Counted from the first letter of the stretch, positions 8,853 to 19,035 are shown. The stretch: DNA of 64,000 nucleotides from Chitinophagaceae bacterium (GCA_947469485.1 CANIPU010000010.1:1-64000), one strand, 5' to 3'. A program made the numbers and translations. The notes: generated from the letters alone by a model not told the origin.

Positions 8853-10064
8853 TTACAACTTTATCAGCTTCATGGTTTGCTTCATTCCGTTTAAATCAAC
8901 ATTTACAAAATATACCCCCTTGGCAATTCCCTCTGCATTCAAACCAATTTTGTTGGTTCCGGTATTTATAGCGGCAATTGTTTGAAACACATTTTTTCCT
9001 GCTAAATCAAAAATCCGTATAGCAGCATTTCCATTCACTGCACTTTGAACTTGCAACAACGAATTTTCACCCTCAGTCACCACCGATGGAAAAAGATTAA
9101 TGCTGAAATCAGAAATTTGTTTTTCATTAATCCCAACTTCATTGCTCGTTAATTTAAAAGCCATATCAAGGTGATAATATCCTGAGGAATAAGCATTGCC
9201 TGCAATGTATTGTCCGTTCCACCCATTGGTACTCATGTTGTACCTGATATCACTAGTGGCGGTCATTCCGTTATTATAAAAATATTTATTCTGTGTTTTG
9301 TCAAGGTCCTTGTAATCATAAATGGCAAAAGCATTTATTTTATTTACAACGGATGCAGTAGTAACCGGGTCAATGGTATCGCCCGGCATTACAGGGTTTC
9401 CCGGAAAATAAGTAACTGTTGCCGCTGCCTTTTTTCCTGCGGCTATATTTATTCCCACCGGAATTAATATTCCGTTCTGCGACGCGGTTGCAGTATCATT
9501 ATCACCTAACAGAATCGTGTATTCAAAACTCGGAGTTTTTCCTTTTCTTGTTAAAGTATCATAATCAACATTTCCGTAACTGCGGTCATCAGTCCATGGG
9601 TCTTCAGAAAAGTTTATTTTATTGTCTTCATACACCTGAATAATAACCGTATCAGGATTCTGATTTTGAAAACGATAATACCTGTACCACAATAAAATAG
9701 AATCCATTGAGTAAGCTGCATTCTCATCAATCAAAGTATTGTTTGCAAGGTTAGGTGACGATGGGTCGCACATCTGCCCGTATGAATGTTTCCATATTGA
9801 ACTGAATCCCGTAGAAAACTCAGTTACAACTGTTGAATCTGGAAATAAATAATTCCGGTAATAATCAACATTGCCCCCAAGCAAACTGATTGATTCGCCA
9901 TAGTTGTACCATTCCGATACAAATTGGCGGTTACCGGTTTGGCCGAAACTAACAGTCCGCGAAAAAATTTCGCTCTGTTCCTTTGTTTGAACATTTAATG
10001 GCGCCTGCGAATAGGCAATAGAAAAAACTAACAGGGAAATTGAAAGTGTAAAAAGGAATTTCAT
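8853..10064 (-). CDS. T9SS type A sorting-domain protein, otherwise unassigned
   Basis: 403 residues. There is a signal peptide (about 1-19, SIAYSQ). The N-terminal 300 residues include FPDSTVVTEFSTGFSSIWKH, a region rich in Tyr, Asn and Asp, and belong to no family I can name. The C-terminal about 80 residues (INLFPSVVTEGENSLLQV, IRIFDLAGKNVF, GVYFVNVDLNG, MKLIKL) are a type A sorting domain. Export by the T9SS follows from this. It is transcribed leftward from a 54-bp gap after the M1 peptidase gene and may be co-transcribed with it. Confidence 0.85.
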   Translation of the reverse strand: MKFLFTLSISLLVFSIAYSQAPLNVQTKEQSEIFSRTVSFGQTGNRQFVSEWYNYGESISLLGGNVDYYRNYLFPDSTVVTEFSTGFSSIWKHSYGQMCDPSSPNLANNTLIDENAAYSMDSILLWYRYYRFQNQNPDTVIIQVYEDNKINFSEDPWTDDRSYGNVDYDTLTRKGKTPSFEYTILLGDNDTATASQNGILIPVGINIAAGKKAAATVTYFPGNPVMPGDTIDPVTTASVVNKINAFAIYDYKDLDKTQNKYFYNNGMTATSDIRYNMSTNGWNGQYIAGNAYSSGYYHLDMAFKLTSNEVGINEKQISDFSINLFPSVVTEGENSLLQVQSAVNGNAAIRIFDLAGKNVFQTIAAINTGTNKIGLNAEGIAKGVYFVNVDLNGMKQTMKLIKL

Positions 10065-10118
10065 TTTAAAATTTGTTTGGTTAAAAGTAATTTGAAATAA
10101 AATTAATTGTGTTTAAAA

Positions 10119-13100
10119 TTAAAAACTCTTGCCAATACCAATCATCCACCTGAAGTCAAAGTAGTTTGATTCTTCGTATGGTAAAGCTGTAACAAGTAAT
10201 GGAAAATCAGCTCGAATAGTGAATGCTTTCACTTCCTCAAGTTTAAAAAATCTTTTTACAGTCAGCAAACAACCAAGCCCTCCATCAGCCCGCACCGGTT
10301 GAAATTGCTGATCACCGCTTTTTCTTTTCACGCTTATACTTCCGGCATCAGCAAAAAAGTAAGGTTCTAACTTAAATGTGTTCCGTAAAAACGACGGCGA
10401 AAAATTCCACAACCTGTCAAACTGAATTTCAATATTTATTGCAGCGCCGCTGTTACCTTTATAAGAAGTATACACTTCATTGGTAGCCTCGTCTTTTTCA
10501 GGTGCAAGATACCCAGCATACCCCCGAAGATTTAATCCTCCACCATCCTGAAAATGATTGATTGAAGAGCCAAGCTGAGTCCATTCCGATGGAAAAAAAC
10601 CAACGCTACGGGTAAATTTATCATCCATTAATTCTTCAGGATTATTCCCACTCAGCCACAACGAACTTTCTGATGGAAGTTTACCGGTTGCATACTGAGC
10701 AAAAATCCTCGTATCAATATCAAACTTCCAGAATTTGTTTCGGTTAACAAGTGCAGCATTAAGCCAAGAATAATTTGTGCTGTTATACAACGATGCATTT
10801 CGCAGGTTAGTTTTCAAAACACTGCTGCCACCTCTGTAAGTAAAAGTATGTTTCCAGTCAAAGTTTAAAGTATTATTCCATTCATCCAGCAACCATTCAT
10901 TAAGATATAACGGATAAGCAGCTTTATCTTTCAGCTCAGTAGTTTTAACCATAAATGTTGTTGGTCGGTCAAGTGCCTGAAAATAAACCGTGAAAACATC
11001 CTTGGTTCCTGTAATCATTTCTAAACCAATAGTGCCTTTCAACAAACCATCCAGATATCTTGCATTCAAATTCCAGTTTACATATTTCGGAAATGCCCGA
11101 ATATTATCCTTGTAACTGAATGTAAAGGAAACCGGAACTGCTGCTTCATAAGCAACTTCTTCAAATCCATAATTGAAAGTCTTATTCTGAAGTAAGCGCG
11201 TGTTTGCCCACACATTCAAATCAAAAACATGCCGCCACTTCATGAAATCACCTTCCAGATGAATACCGGCTTTAATTCCATCTACAGCATTAAACCATAC
11301 ATCAGGTCTCCATTTTACAACATAATGTTTCCAGTCAGTATTAGAAATCTGCGAATCAAATCTCCACTTGGTGGAACACTTCCAGGTGTTATCAGGCATG
11401 TAAATATCAGCAAGCCTGTTGCTTGGGTCTATTGTAACATTTTTAATTTTCGAATCGGCAGTAACTGTTGCAGTATATGTTTCATTCAGCTTATCCCATC
11501 CATACCACTTAGGCAAAACGGATGCATCTGTTGATTTTGCAAACCAGGTATTTGGCAAAGTATATTGTTGTGTTTTACCATCCTTGGTTTCAACTGAAAA
11601 ATCAACCGGCATTTGCATTCTTGCTTTCCGCTTAAATGTAATTTCATACATGGCCGGAACACCCTTTGCTTTTTTCACACTGCATACTTTGTAATCAATA
11701 TTCTTTGTGGTTTCCATCCACTGATCAAAAAACCAGTTTAAATCAACATGAGTGAATTGAATAAAACTGTTTCTGAAATCTTCAAAATACGGATGTGCAA
11801 ATTTCCACTGATTAAAATAATGTTTCATGGCAGCATTAAATAACGAATCACCTAAAACATACTGTAGATTCCAGAGCATGGTAGCTGTTTTGTAATAAAC
11901 ATGCCTGTAACCGCCACCATGACCAAGTGCGCTGTTAAACATATCGCTATGCTGATTAATAGATTCATCGGCATTCTTAATGGCATCATTCATATAACCC
12001 AGGTAAACCTCTCCATCACGCACCAGCAACGAATCTTTAAAATGGTTGTAATATCCTTTCGTCTGAAATCCTTCCGGCATATACTTTCCGGTTAATTTCT
12101 CCAGACACCATGATTCAATAAACTGAGTAAATCCTTCGTCTAATGATGCACGATAAGTTTCATTATTCGCAACCATTCCATAAAACCATTCATGACCAGC
12201 TTCATGTGCTATCAGGTCATAATTGTTCGGTTCCCAACCTCCGTCAAGATTAAGCATGTTGTATTCCATACCATCCTCAGCATCGCACATTACTAGCTTA
12301 GGCCAGCCATACATACCAAAATCTTCAGAATAAGTTTTTACTACGGCTGCACCAAATTGCGATACAGTTCTCCATCCTGCACAATGTGGTTCGCGGCACA
12401 TTGCAATTACCCGAATGCCGTTCCAAACGGTTTCACCGATGCGGTAAGTAGGGTCGGCAGTAAAAGAAAAATCATGCACATTCTCTGCATAATACTTCCA
12501 AACTTTGCGTTCGCCTTTTACATATTTAATAATCACCGATGGCTCAGAGTTCCATGGCTTATTCGCAAAATTTTTAATGTCCAGTTTTTTTCTAAGCGAG
12601 TCAGGCATCACTTCTTTTTCATTTTGCAAAGTTCCTGTTGCTTCCACAATAAAATCATTGGCAAAATTCAAACTCACATCATAAGTACCAAAGTTACCAT
12701 AAAATTCTTTTCCCAAATGTTGATTGGTGTCCCAGCCAAACTTCCTGTCATACACACAAATTCGTGGATACCAGTGCACTCCGTCATACTGCACATAGCC
12801 CCATGAATTCAGTTTTTTAAACCGTCTTCTTTCACTTCCATTATCCCAGTATGTTTTAAATCCAATTTCAAATTCAGCGCTGTCGTTAGGCAACAATGCT
12901 TTTGGTAAATAAACTTTTACCAATGTATAATCCCATTCTGTTTTTAATTCAACACCGCCTGATTTTATACTGTTCACCTTACACCCTAAACCCTGTTCTT
13001 CATATTTACCGAATTTTTGTTTCACATGATTGCTCTTTACCAGATTGGCTTGCGGTCCGCCCTTTAAAGTCATGTTCTGATACAGATGAAAATAAACATA

Positions 13101-13385
13101 AGCAAGAGTGTCGGGCGAGTTATTCCAGTACTTTAAAGTTTCACGACCTGTTATTATGCTTGAGTCCTCATCAATGGTTGCATCAATTTTATAATAAACA
13201 TCCTGTTGCCAATAGCCTGCAACCGGCATTTTATTCTTCCAATACAAAGGATTGCCCTTACTTCTGTATTCATTTGGTGGACGGTTGGCATCAAATGCCT
13301 GAGCAAATAAATCAGATGCACATAAACTGAAAACCAAAATCGCAAAAATTACAAGGGAGACTGAATTCGAAAATATTTTATTCAT
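10119..13385 (-). CDS. M1-family metallopeptidase with C-terminal barrel-like region
   Basis: 1088 residues with a signal peptide (about 1-29). The zinc site is complete: HEAGH at 394-398 and, exactly 18 residues later, Glu417 in DEGFTQF. The substrate-binding GAMEN motif is replaced by the related GMEYNML. Aminopeptidase-like sequence covers about 30-640. The last 400 or so residues (PYFFADAGSI, aromatic alternation, ending in Phe: GIGKSF) resemble an outer-membrane beta-barrel with a BAM-type end. I infer an envelope-anchored peptidase digesting external peptides. There is no T9SS tail. Bacteroidota M1 homologues of about 600 residues usually lack this extension. Confidence 0.9.
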   Translation of the reverse strand: MNKIFSNSVSLVIFAILVFSLCASDLFAQAFDANRPPNEYRSKGNPLYWKNKMPVAGYWQQDVYYKIDATIDEDSSIITGRETLKYWNNSPDTLAYVYFHLYQNMTLKGGPQANLVKSNHVKQKFGKYEEQGLGCKVNSIKSGGVELKTEWDYTLVKVYLPKALLPNDSAEFEIGFKTYWDNGSERRRFKKLNSWGYVQYDGVHWYPRICVYDRKFGWDTNQHLGKEFYGNFGTYDVSLNFANDFIVEATGTLQNEKEVMPDSLRKKLDIKNFANKPWNSEPSVIIKYVKGERKVWKYYAENVHDFSFTADPTYRIGETVWNGIRVIAMCREPHCAGWRTVSQFGAAVVKTYSEDFGMYGWPKLVMCDAEDGMEYNMLNLDGGWEPNNYDLIAHEAGHEWFYGMVANNETYRASLDEGFTQFIESWCLEKLTGKYMPEGFQTKGYYNHFKDSLLVRDGEVYLGYMNDAIKNADESINQHSDMFNSALGHGGGYRHVYYKTATMLWNLQYVLGDSLFNAAMKHYFNQWKFAHPYFEDFRNSFIQFTHVDLNWFFDQWMETTKNIDYKVCSVKKAKGVPAMYEITFKRKARMQMPVDFSVETKDGKTQQYTLPNTWFAKSTDASVLPKWYGWDKLNETYTATVTADSKIKNVTIDPSNRLADIYMPDNTWKCSTKWRFDSQISNTDWKHYVVKWRPDVWFNAVDGIKAGIHLEGDFMKWRHVFDLNVWANTRLLQNKTFNYGFEEVAYEAAVPVSFTFSYKDNIRAFPKYVNWNLNARYLDGLLKGTIGLEMITGTKDVFTVYFQALDRPTTFMVKTTELKDKAAYPLYLNEWLLDEWNNTLNFDWKHTFTYRGGSSVLKTNLRNASLYNSTNYSWLNAALVNRNKFWKFDIDTRIFAQYATGKLPSESSLWLSGNNPEELMDDKFTRSVGFFPSEWTQLGSSINHFQDGGGLNLRGYAGYLAPEKDEATNEVYTSYKGNSGAAINIEIQFDRLWNFSPSFLRNTFKLEPYFFADAGSISVKRKSGDQQFQPVRADGGLGCLLTVKRFFKLEEVKAFTIRADFPLLVTALPYEESNYFDFRWMIGIGKSF

Positions 13386-13475
13386 GAACTAAAATTGTTG
13401 CGCTGTGAAAATAATCATCTAAGGGTTGCAAAAAAGTATTTTGAATCAACTTCTTTTTCATTTCTTAAATGAAAT

Positions 13476-13483
13476 TATTTTTG
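13476..13483 (+). promoter_or_regulatory. Probable -7 promoter element of dprA
   Basis: TATTTTTG matches the Bacteroidota -7 consensus TAnnTTTG. A T-rich TTTT lies 19 bp upstream in place of TTTG. It would start transcription near 13488, about 13 bases before the ATG at 13501, which supports that start over the upstream one at 13426. Confidence 0.5.
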
Positions 13484-13500
13484 TCGCACTATTCAATACA

Positions 13501-14607
13501 ATGACCAATGAAAAATTAAAATATGCAATTGCACTTTCCCGTGTTGCAGGGGTTGGTGATGTGCTAGCAAAAAATTTAATAAGTTATTGCAGCGGAGTCG
13601 AAAATGTTTTCGCCAAAAACAAATCGCAACTGTTAAAAGTACCTGGTATAGGTCCCATTATTGCTGATGCAATAGTTAATTACAAGGATTTTACTTCTGA
13701 TGAAAAAGAAGTGGAGTTCATTAATAAAAATAAAATTCAACATGTTTTTTATACCAATGAAAATTATCCGGTTGGTTTAAAACAAGTACCCGACTCTCCT
13801 GTTCTGTTATTTCAAAAAGGCGAACTCAATTTAAATGAAGGTCGGTTTATTTCCATAGTCGGCACCCGCAATGCAACTGACTATGGAAAAGAATGGACAG
13901 CAAAATTCATTGAAGAAATAGCACCTTATCATCCAATCATAGTTAGCGGATTAGCTTATGGAATTGATATTGCTGCACATCGCGCCGCCCTTAAACATGG
14001 TTTAAAAACAATTGCAGTTCTTGCTCATGGTCTTGATACTATTTATCCGGGAACACACCGCAGTAATGCTGAAAAAATTGTTGATCAGGGTTGTTTACTA
14101 ACAGAATTTTCAACCGCCGATGAATTCAGGAAAGATAATTTCCCTGAGCGTAATCGTATTGTTGCCGGTTTATGTGAAGCAACTATTGTTGTGGAATCAG
14201 CTATAAAAGGAGGAGCACTCATAACAGCTGAAATTGCAAGTAGTTATAATAAAGATGTCTTTGCAGTGCCCGGAAGAACTGGCGACCAGTATTCAGCAGG
14301 TTGTAATTTTCTGATAAAACAAAACAAGGCCGCGTTAATTGAGAGCGCTGCGGAGTTTGTTGAAATTATGAACTGGCAAAACGATGAAAAAAAACTCGCT
14401 CCTATAAAACAAAGACAGTTGTTTCCTGACCTTGACCCGAACGAACAATTAGCTGTAAATCTTATTCAACAGCGAGAAACCATACATGTTGATGAACTTA
14501 TGCTTCAATTAAAATTAAGCAGCAGTCAGTTTGCAGCAGCAGTGCTTGGGCTTGAATTAAAAGGAGTGATAAAAGTTATGCCAGGAAAAATGTATAAGCT
14601 GAACTAA
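13501..14607 (+). CDS. dprA: DNA-processing protein DprA/Smf
   Basis: 368 residues from the ATG at 13501; the longer frame from 13426 adds residues lying upstream of the promoter. DprA binds incoming single-stranded DNA and loads RecA during transformation. An N-terminal helix-hairpin-helix region (VAGVGDVLAKNL, VPGIGPIIADAI) precedes the Rossmann-type DprA domain with SIVGTRNATDYG, SGLAYGIDIAAHRAAL and HGLDTIYPGTH. ESAIKGGALITAE follows, and a C-terminal winged helix (about 310-368) ends the protein. All conserved segments are intact. Its stop overlaps the stop of the convergent CotH gene by two bases. Confidence 0.96.
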   Translation: MTNEKLKYAIALSRVAGVGDVLAKNLISYCSGVENVFAKNKSQLLKVPGIGPIIADAIVNYKDFTSDEKEVEFINKNKIQHVFYTNENYPVGLKQVPDSPVLLFQKGELNLNEGRFISIVGTRNATDYGKEWTAKFIEEIAPYHPIIVSGLAYGIDIAAHRAALKHGLKTIAVLAHGLDTIYPGTHRSNAEKIVDQGCLLTEFSTADEFRKDNFPERNRIVAGLCEATIVVESAIKGGALITAEIASSYNKDVFAVPGRTGDQYSAGCNFLIKQNKAALIESAAEFVEIMNWQNDEKKLAPIKQRQLFPDLDPNEQLAVNLIQQRETIHVDELMLQLKLSSSQFAAAVLGLELKGVIKVMPGKMYKLN

Positions 14608-17600
14608 TCGCTGATTTTAACAAACCTGAATTGCTTAATGATTCCGCCTGCATTAACAATGCGGAACAGGTAAGCTGAGGCTGAAATTGATTTTATATCA
14701 ATTGAAGTTTGATTATTTAATGAGGAAATGTTTTGCTCTAAAACAATACGACCATTTAAATCAATAATCTGGCAAACTGAATTTGAATAATTAACGCTGT
14801 TATTATTTACGAGATACAAATTATCTTTTGCAGGATTCGGATACAACGAAAAATCTACTGCATCAGTTGTAACAGTTGGGGCGGAGTTAATGTTTTCAGC
14901 AAAGTAAGCCATAAAATAAATCTGGTTGGCTGCAAGAGTGTCATTAAAAACAATGTTCATAGTATCCGATAACAAGCTGTTATTTCCCCAATGAAGAAAG
15001 TGATATCCGGGGTTTGGAATAGCTTCAATTTTTACAGGCAGCCCATCGAAATAAACACCATCCCAGGGGTAAGTTTCAGGAGTAATGGTGCTGATGTGAA
15101 TTTTTCCGGAACCAACAGGAAACACATTCAAAGTTAAATCAACCTGCCGAGGTAAATCAAAACCATTTTCAATATTATCTCTAACTACATCTGTTCGTTG
15201 TGAAAGCTGGTCGCGAAATAATAAATGGTTATTATTAAAATCTGTCATTTGTGCCGGCACATTTCCATTTCCCCATCGCGCGAATTCATTCTGCATTTCA
15301 AATACAGTTTGATTATACATATCGTTTTCAATGGCAAGCAGTCGGTCGGTTTTATAAGATGTATTCATTACATCAGCAAATCGATTAATGAAATAATCTC
15401 TGAACCGATTATTTTGAATTCCCTGAAGCCAGATATTTATATATGGGTTGTTAGGGTCTTGAGTTAACATGTAATCGATGTGGTCATAATAACAATCGGT
15501 CCAGCTGTTACCTCCACCCATTGCAAGTTCTTGATCAATTAACGCAAAGCGCCATCTGAAATTTGTTTTATCAGAACGATATAGTTTAATGTTATTGCCA
15601 GGCCAGTCAACATTCCCCATCCATGATTCACCAATTATATAATCGGTATAATAAGTCTGATCAATGTATTGATCTGCCTGATCCCAATAATTATTAGAGG
15701 CCGGATTTAAACCATTAAATGAATTGTACGAAGACCAAAATGAGTCTACTGAACCAACCAAAGAACGAAGCACTAATTGATACCAATAGCTCATTGATAA
15801 AATATCCAATGAATCTTTATCAGCATTGTCTTTATCCTTAAAATATTCATCATCAAATTTTTCACGCAACTCATATAAACCAAAGTAACCTCCGTTGATA
15901 TAAACTGAAATTGGTCGCCATGCTGAATAATAATTATTTGTTTCTTCACACATTAGCCGAACCTGACAGGCATCTTTATAAGGAAGTGTTAAATACTGAT
16001 TACTACCATTGCGCAGGTAAAACTGACTATACTTTGTTCTGTTAGGTCGGTTAGGTATTATAGCATAATTAACTGGCCCGGAACCAAGCACATCGTTGTC
16101 CAATTCTAATCGAAAAGAGTGTTGTGGATTGGAACGGCTTCCACCTGCTCCCCCATCAATTTGCATCCCGCTGTTTTGCGAAAACACAAGTTGTTGCATA
16201 GTATCAAAATATTCAACATAAGCTGGCTTCTGCCAATCAGAACCCCAGTTATCAAAAATTCCAGTTCCTCCATAAAGATTTACATTATCAGTTACTACCG
16301 ATAAAACTGGAGTAACATGGTTAACTCCAAAAAAGTATGACGCAACAGTTACAGGACTTGGTAATACTCCGTTGGTAAAAGCACTTGCCCTTAACACCTG
16401 TGTGAATGAAATATTTATGGCACTTCCGGTATAAAGAGTTGATGAAGTTGTTGGATCACTACCATCAAGAGTATAACGAATAGCTGATGAGCCGCCATTT
16501 GGATTGCTAATTACCACACCAATTGGTGCTCCATAAAATCCTGAAGGAAGTGAAAATGTGGGAGACAGCAGGTATCCAGCATATGCAACTGATAAATTAT
16601 TTGTAGAATTTGGAGTTGCTGTTCCAAATAAGGCAACATTGGTTGATGCATCAGGAGATGAACCGGTGCTGTTATCAAGATTAATGCAATTGACTAACAA
16701 ACTGTTTTGCAAAACCTGAGAAGGTGAATAGAGGTATACACTTTCCAATCCATTGCCATCGATTTTAAAATTAGTATGCAGATAATTATTTGGATTAACA
16801 GGTTCAAATGCGGATGTAACAGAGTTTGTTGAAACCATTTTCATATTAATATCAATATAATCATAGGTAACAGGATCTGTACTAACTACATCAAATGCAA
16901 GGGAAGTAATATTTCCTGCTGATAAACCAGATGCAATAAGTTCTGATCCGAGTATTAGCATCTGGTGCCTTGAACTCCAGTACCAGTTTCCATAAGGCGC
17001 AGGATAATCTGTCGGGGAATTATTTATAGTACCTGTTCCAACAGTCATTCCATTTAATTTCATGTTTGGGCGTTGATTAACCGGTGTACCAAAGCTGGCC
17101 ATGCATGAAGCCGTGCTGCCATCGTTAAATGCAAGTGCAGTTGATGGAAACGAAGTTGCACTTTGATTGAAAACAGAATTAGTGATGTATCCTGCTGAAC
17201 TCCATGAACATGTATTTACCAAAATATTTGAAATACCATCCCAGTAAAAAGGTGTCGTAAAATTGTGCGTATTCCAGCCTATAGAAGGAACAAATGTTCC
17301 GGTATTAATTACATTCGTAAACCCTGAAATGGGTTTCCTATTTTTTCCGCTGCAGAAAACTACTTTGTATTCACCGGCTAAAATATTTACATGCGGAAAA
17401 GTCCACATGGAAGGAATAGCATTGTTATCAGTTAATGAATAATTATATAAATCAACTGTATCAGTTCCTGCATTGTACAATTCAATCCAATCAGGATATT
17501 CTCCATCCTCATCACTTATAGTAGAAAAATTTCTGTTGCTCCCTTCATTAATTAAAACCTGGGCATTGGAATTATTAAAAAGAAACACAAAAACCATTAA

Positions 17601-17627
17601 GCTGCTAATTACCTTTTTTAAAGTCAT
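14604..17627 (-). CDS. CotH-kinase/lamin-tail T9SS type A protein
   Basis: 1007 residues. A signal peptide (about 1-22) is followed by a lamin-tail domain (INEGSNRNFSTISDEDGEY, PDWIELYNAG; about 25-125). An unassigned segment comes next, then a chitobiase-type C-terminal module (AIRYTLDGSDPTTSSTLY; about 372-430) and a CotH-kinase domain (YGLYELREKFDDEYFKD with LDILSM, and FRWRFALIDQELAMGGGN; about 455-815). The tail has SLYPNPAKDNLY and a C-terminal type A sorting domain (about 922-1007). CotH folds can phosphorylate proteins; activity here is inferred only. The combination is common in Bacteroidota secreted proteins. Confidence 0.92.
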   Translation of the reverse strand: MTLKKVISSLMVFVFLFNNSNAQVLINEGSNRNFSTISDEDGEYPDWIELYNAGTDTVDLYNYSLTDNNAIPSMWTFPHVNILAGEYKVVFCSGKNRKPISGFTNVINTGTFVPSIGWNTHNFTTPFYWDGISNILVNTCSWSSAGYITNSVFNQSATSFPSTALAFNDGSTASCMASFGTPVNQRPNMKLNGMTVGTGTINNSPTDYPAPYGNWYWSSRHQMLILGSELIASGLSAGNITSLAFDVVSTDPVTYDYIDINMKMVSTNSVTSAFEPVNPNNYLHTNFKIDGNGLESVYLYSPSQVLQNSLLVNCINLDNSTGSSPDASTNVALFGTATPNSTNNLSVAYAGYLLSPTFSLPSGFYGAPIGVVISNPNGGSSAIRYTLDGSDPTTSSTLYTGSAINISFTQVLRASAFTNGVLPSPVTVASYFFGVNHVTPVLSVVTDNVNLYGGTGIFDNWGSDWQKPAYVEYFDTMQQLVFSQNSGMQIDGGAGGSRSNPQHSFRLELDNDVLGSGPVNYAIIPNRPNRTKYSQFYLRNGSNQYLTLPYKDACQVRLMCEETNNYYSAWRPISVYINGGYFGLYELREKFDDEYFKDKDNADKDSLDILSMSYWYQLVLRSLVGSVDSFWSSYNSFNGLNPASNNYWDQADQYIDQTYYTDYIIGESWMGNVDWPGNNIKLYRSDKTNFRWRFALIDQELAMGGGNSWTDCYYDHIDYMLTQDPNNPYINIWLQGIQNNRFRDYFINRFADVMNTSYKTDRLLAIENDMYNQTVFEMQNEFARWGNGNVPAQMTDFNNNHLLFRDQLSQRTDVVRDNIENGFDLPRQVDLTLNVFPVGSGKIHISTITPETYPWDGVYFDGLPVKIEAIPNPGYHFLHWGNNSLLSDTMNIVFNDTLAANQIYFMAYFAENINSAPTVTTDAVDFSLYPNPAKDNLYLVNNNSVNYSNSVCQIIDLNGRIVLEQNISSLNNQTSIDIKSISASAYLFRIVNAGGIIKQFRFVKISD

Positions 17628-17668
17628 GGAATCTTGATTTATTTTGAATTGATTTCTTTTAAAAAAAT

Positions 17669-17676
17669 CAAATATA
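17669..17676 (-). promoter_or_regulatory. Possible -7 element of the CotH gene
   Basis: Minus-strand TATATTTG fits TAnnTTTG, 42 bp before the ATG at 17627. No clear TTTG box lies about 19 bp upstream, so support is partial. Confidence 0.35.
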
Positions 17677-17777
17677 TATTATGAAATGCTACCTTTTATT
17701 AACGGCAACAATATTTACAAGGCGATTATTGTTTTTACAATATAAAAAAAGGAATTACCAGAAAGGAACTCAGAATA

Positions 17778-18527
17778 TTACCAATTTGTATTACTAAAAA
17801 TGTTATGCGAAAGTGTAATACCGAAAACCGAACCAATAATTACATCAGTTGGCCAATGCTTAAAATCATGAACTCTTGAAAAAGCCACCGCTGTTGCCAA
17901 AGTATAAACTGCAACATCCACCCATTTTTTTTTAGAATATTGTGCAATCATTGACGCAGCACAAAATGCGTAAGTGGCGTGACCGGAAAAAAAAGAATGA
18001 TAATCATTTTCTTTCAATGGGTTCCAATAATAAGGACCTAGATTCTGGTTTGGCCTGGCTCTTTGCGAAACAAATTTTGTTGCGCCAACAATCACTGAAC
18101 CAATGGCTTCAACTTTTAAAGCTTGTAAAGAAGCGCGTTGTATTTTTTTATTTTTTGAAATTAAGCCCGCAACATACAATGCGCCGGTTCCACCCATTAT
18201 TGTATATCCTCGACCAAGAGGTTCTACAATTGAAGAAATCTTTTTTGAAGCAACTGATTTCATTTGTTGTATTCCAGAAGAAATGGCTTCATCACCTGAA
18301 TAAATCAAAAGAGTAGAGCCAACGATAAATGTGGCAATAGCTACATTATCGCCTTTCCATTTTAATGGAGCTTTGAGATAATTGTAAGTATCAGTTCCAA
18401 AAGATTTAAAATACTCTAAACCAGGTTTGTACTTAAAGGAAGTTTCGTTTTGCGCAAATAAAGTTTGAAATGACAAAACGCTGGCAAGAACAATAACACT
18501 CAAAAAAATTCGATTCAAGTAACTCAT
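17778..18527 (-). CDS. PAP2-family membrane-associated phosphatase
   Basis: 249 residues with a hydrophobic signal-like N-terminus (ending TLFAQ). All three PAP2 motifs are present: KFVSQRARP (K-x6-RP), FFSGH (PSGH variant with Phe in place of Pro) and SRVHDFKHWPTD (SR-x5-H-x3-D), with the two catalytic histidines in place. The family dephosphorylates lipid phosphates such as undecaprenyl diphosphate or phosphatidic acid; the substrate cannot be told from sequence. Several hydrophobic helices place it in a membrane. It is divergent from the Nudix gene, with only 28 bp between their starts. Confidence 0.9.
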   Translation of the reverse strand: MSYLNRIFLSVIVLASVLSFQTLFAQNETSFKYKPGLEYFKSFGTDTYNYLKAPLKWKGDNVAIATFIVGSTLLIYSGDEAISSGIQQMKSVASKKISSIVEPLGRGYTIMGGTGALYVAGLISKNKKIQRASLQALKVEAIGSVIVGATKFVSQRARPNQNLGPYYWNPLKENDYHSFFSGHATYAFCAASMIAQYSKKKWVDVAVYTLATAVAFSRVHDFKHWPTDVIIGSVFGITLSHNIFSNTNW

Positions 18528-18555
18528 CTTTACAACAAGAATAACACCCTAAATT

Positions 18556-18993
18556 TTGATAGAGAAATTTAACATTAGAGTATATGGTTTATTACTGAAC
18601 GATAATTCAGAAATATTAGTAGCAGATGAATTTGAATTCGGAATGAAGTTCACTAAATTTCCTGGTGGCGGATTGGAATTGGGAGAGGGCTTAATAGATG
18701 GATTGAAACGAGAATGGATGGAAGAACTTGGTCAAGAAATAGAAGTGATTGACCATTTTTATACAACAGATTTTTTTCAACTTTCCGGATTTCATTCCAA
18801 TCAACAACTCATCAGTATTTATTATCTGGTAAAACCAGTTTCTGACTTTAAAATTACGATTGCAAAAAAACCATTTGATTTTAAAAACACTAGCGGAGAA
18901 ATGCTTTCATTCAGATGGCTTGAATTAAACAACGACTCAAAAGAGCAATTAACTTTTCCGATAGATAAAATTGTTATTAATAAACTTATTTAA
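18556..18993 (+). CDS. Nudix hydrolase (TTG start)
   Basis: 145 residues. It has a full Nudix box GGGLELGEGLIDGLKREW followed by MEELGQE, which fits G-x5-E-x7-REUxEExGU. The family hydrolyses nucleoside diphosphates linked to another moiety; the substrate is unknown. The only workable starts are TTG at 18556 or ATT at 18553, because a TAA sits at 18550-18552 and the first in-frame ATG (18643) would delete the N-terminal strand. TTG is therefore the likely start codon. It is a single-gene unit between divergent and convergent neighbours. Confidence 0.9.
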   Translation: MIEKFNIRVYGLLLNDNSEILVADEFEFGMKFTKFPGGGLELGEGLIDGLKREWMEELGQEIEVIDHFYTTDFFQLSGFHSNQQLISIYYLVKPVSDFKITIAKKPFDFKNTSGEMLSFRWLELNNDSKEQLTFPIDKIVINKLI

Positions 18994-19035
18994 AAACCCA
19001 TTATATAAAATTCTATTATTCAACCAATTCTTAAC

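Noticed and set aside
12357-13330. Long plus-strand frames opposite the M1 peptidase gene
   Set aside because: They are shadows of the leftward coding sequence, with no domain-like content.
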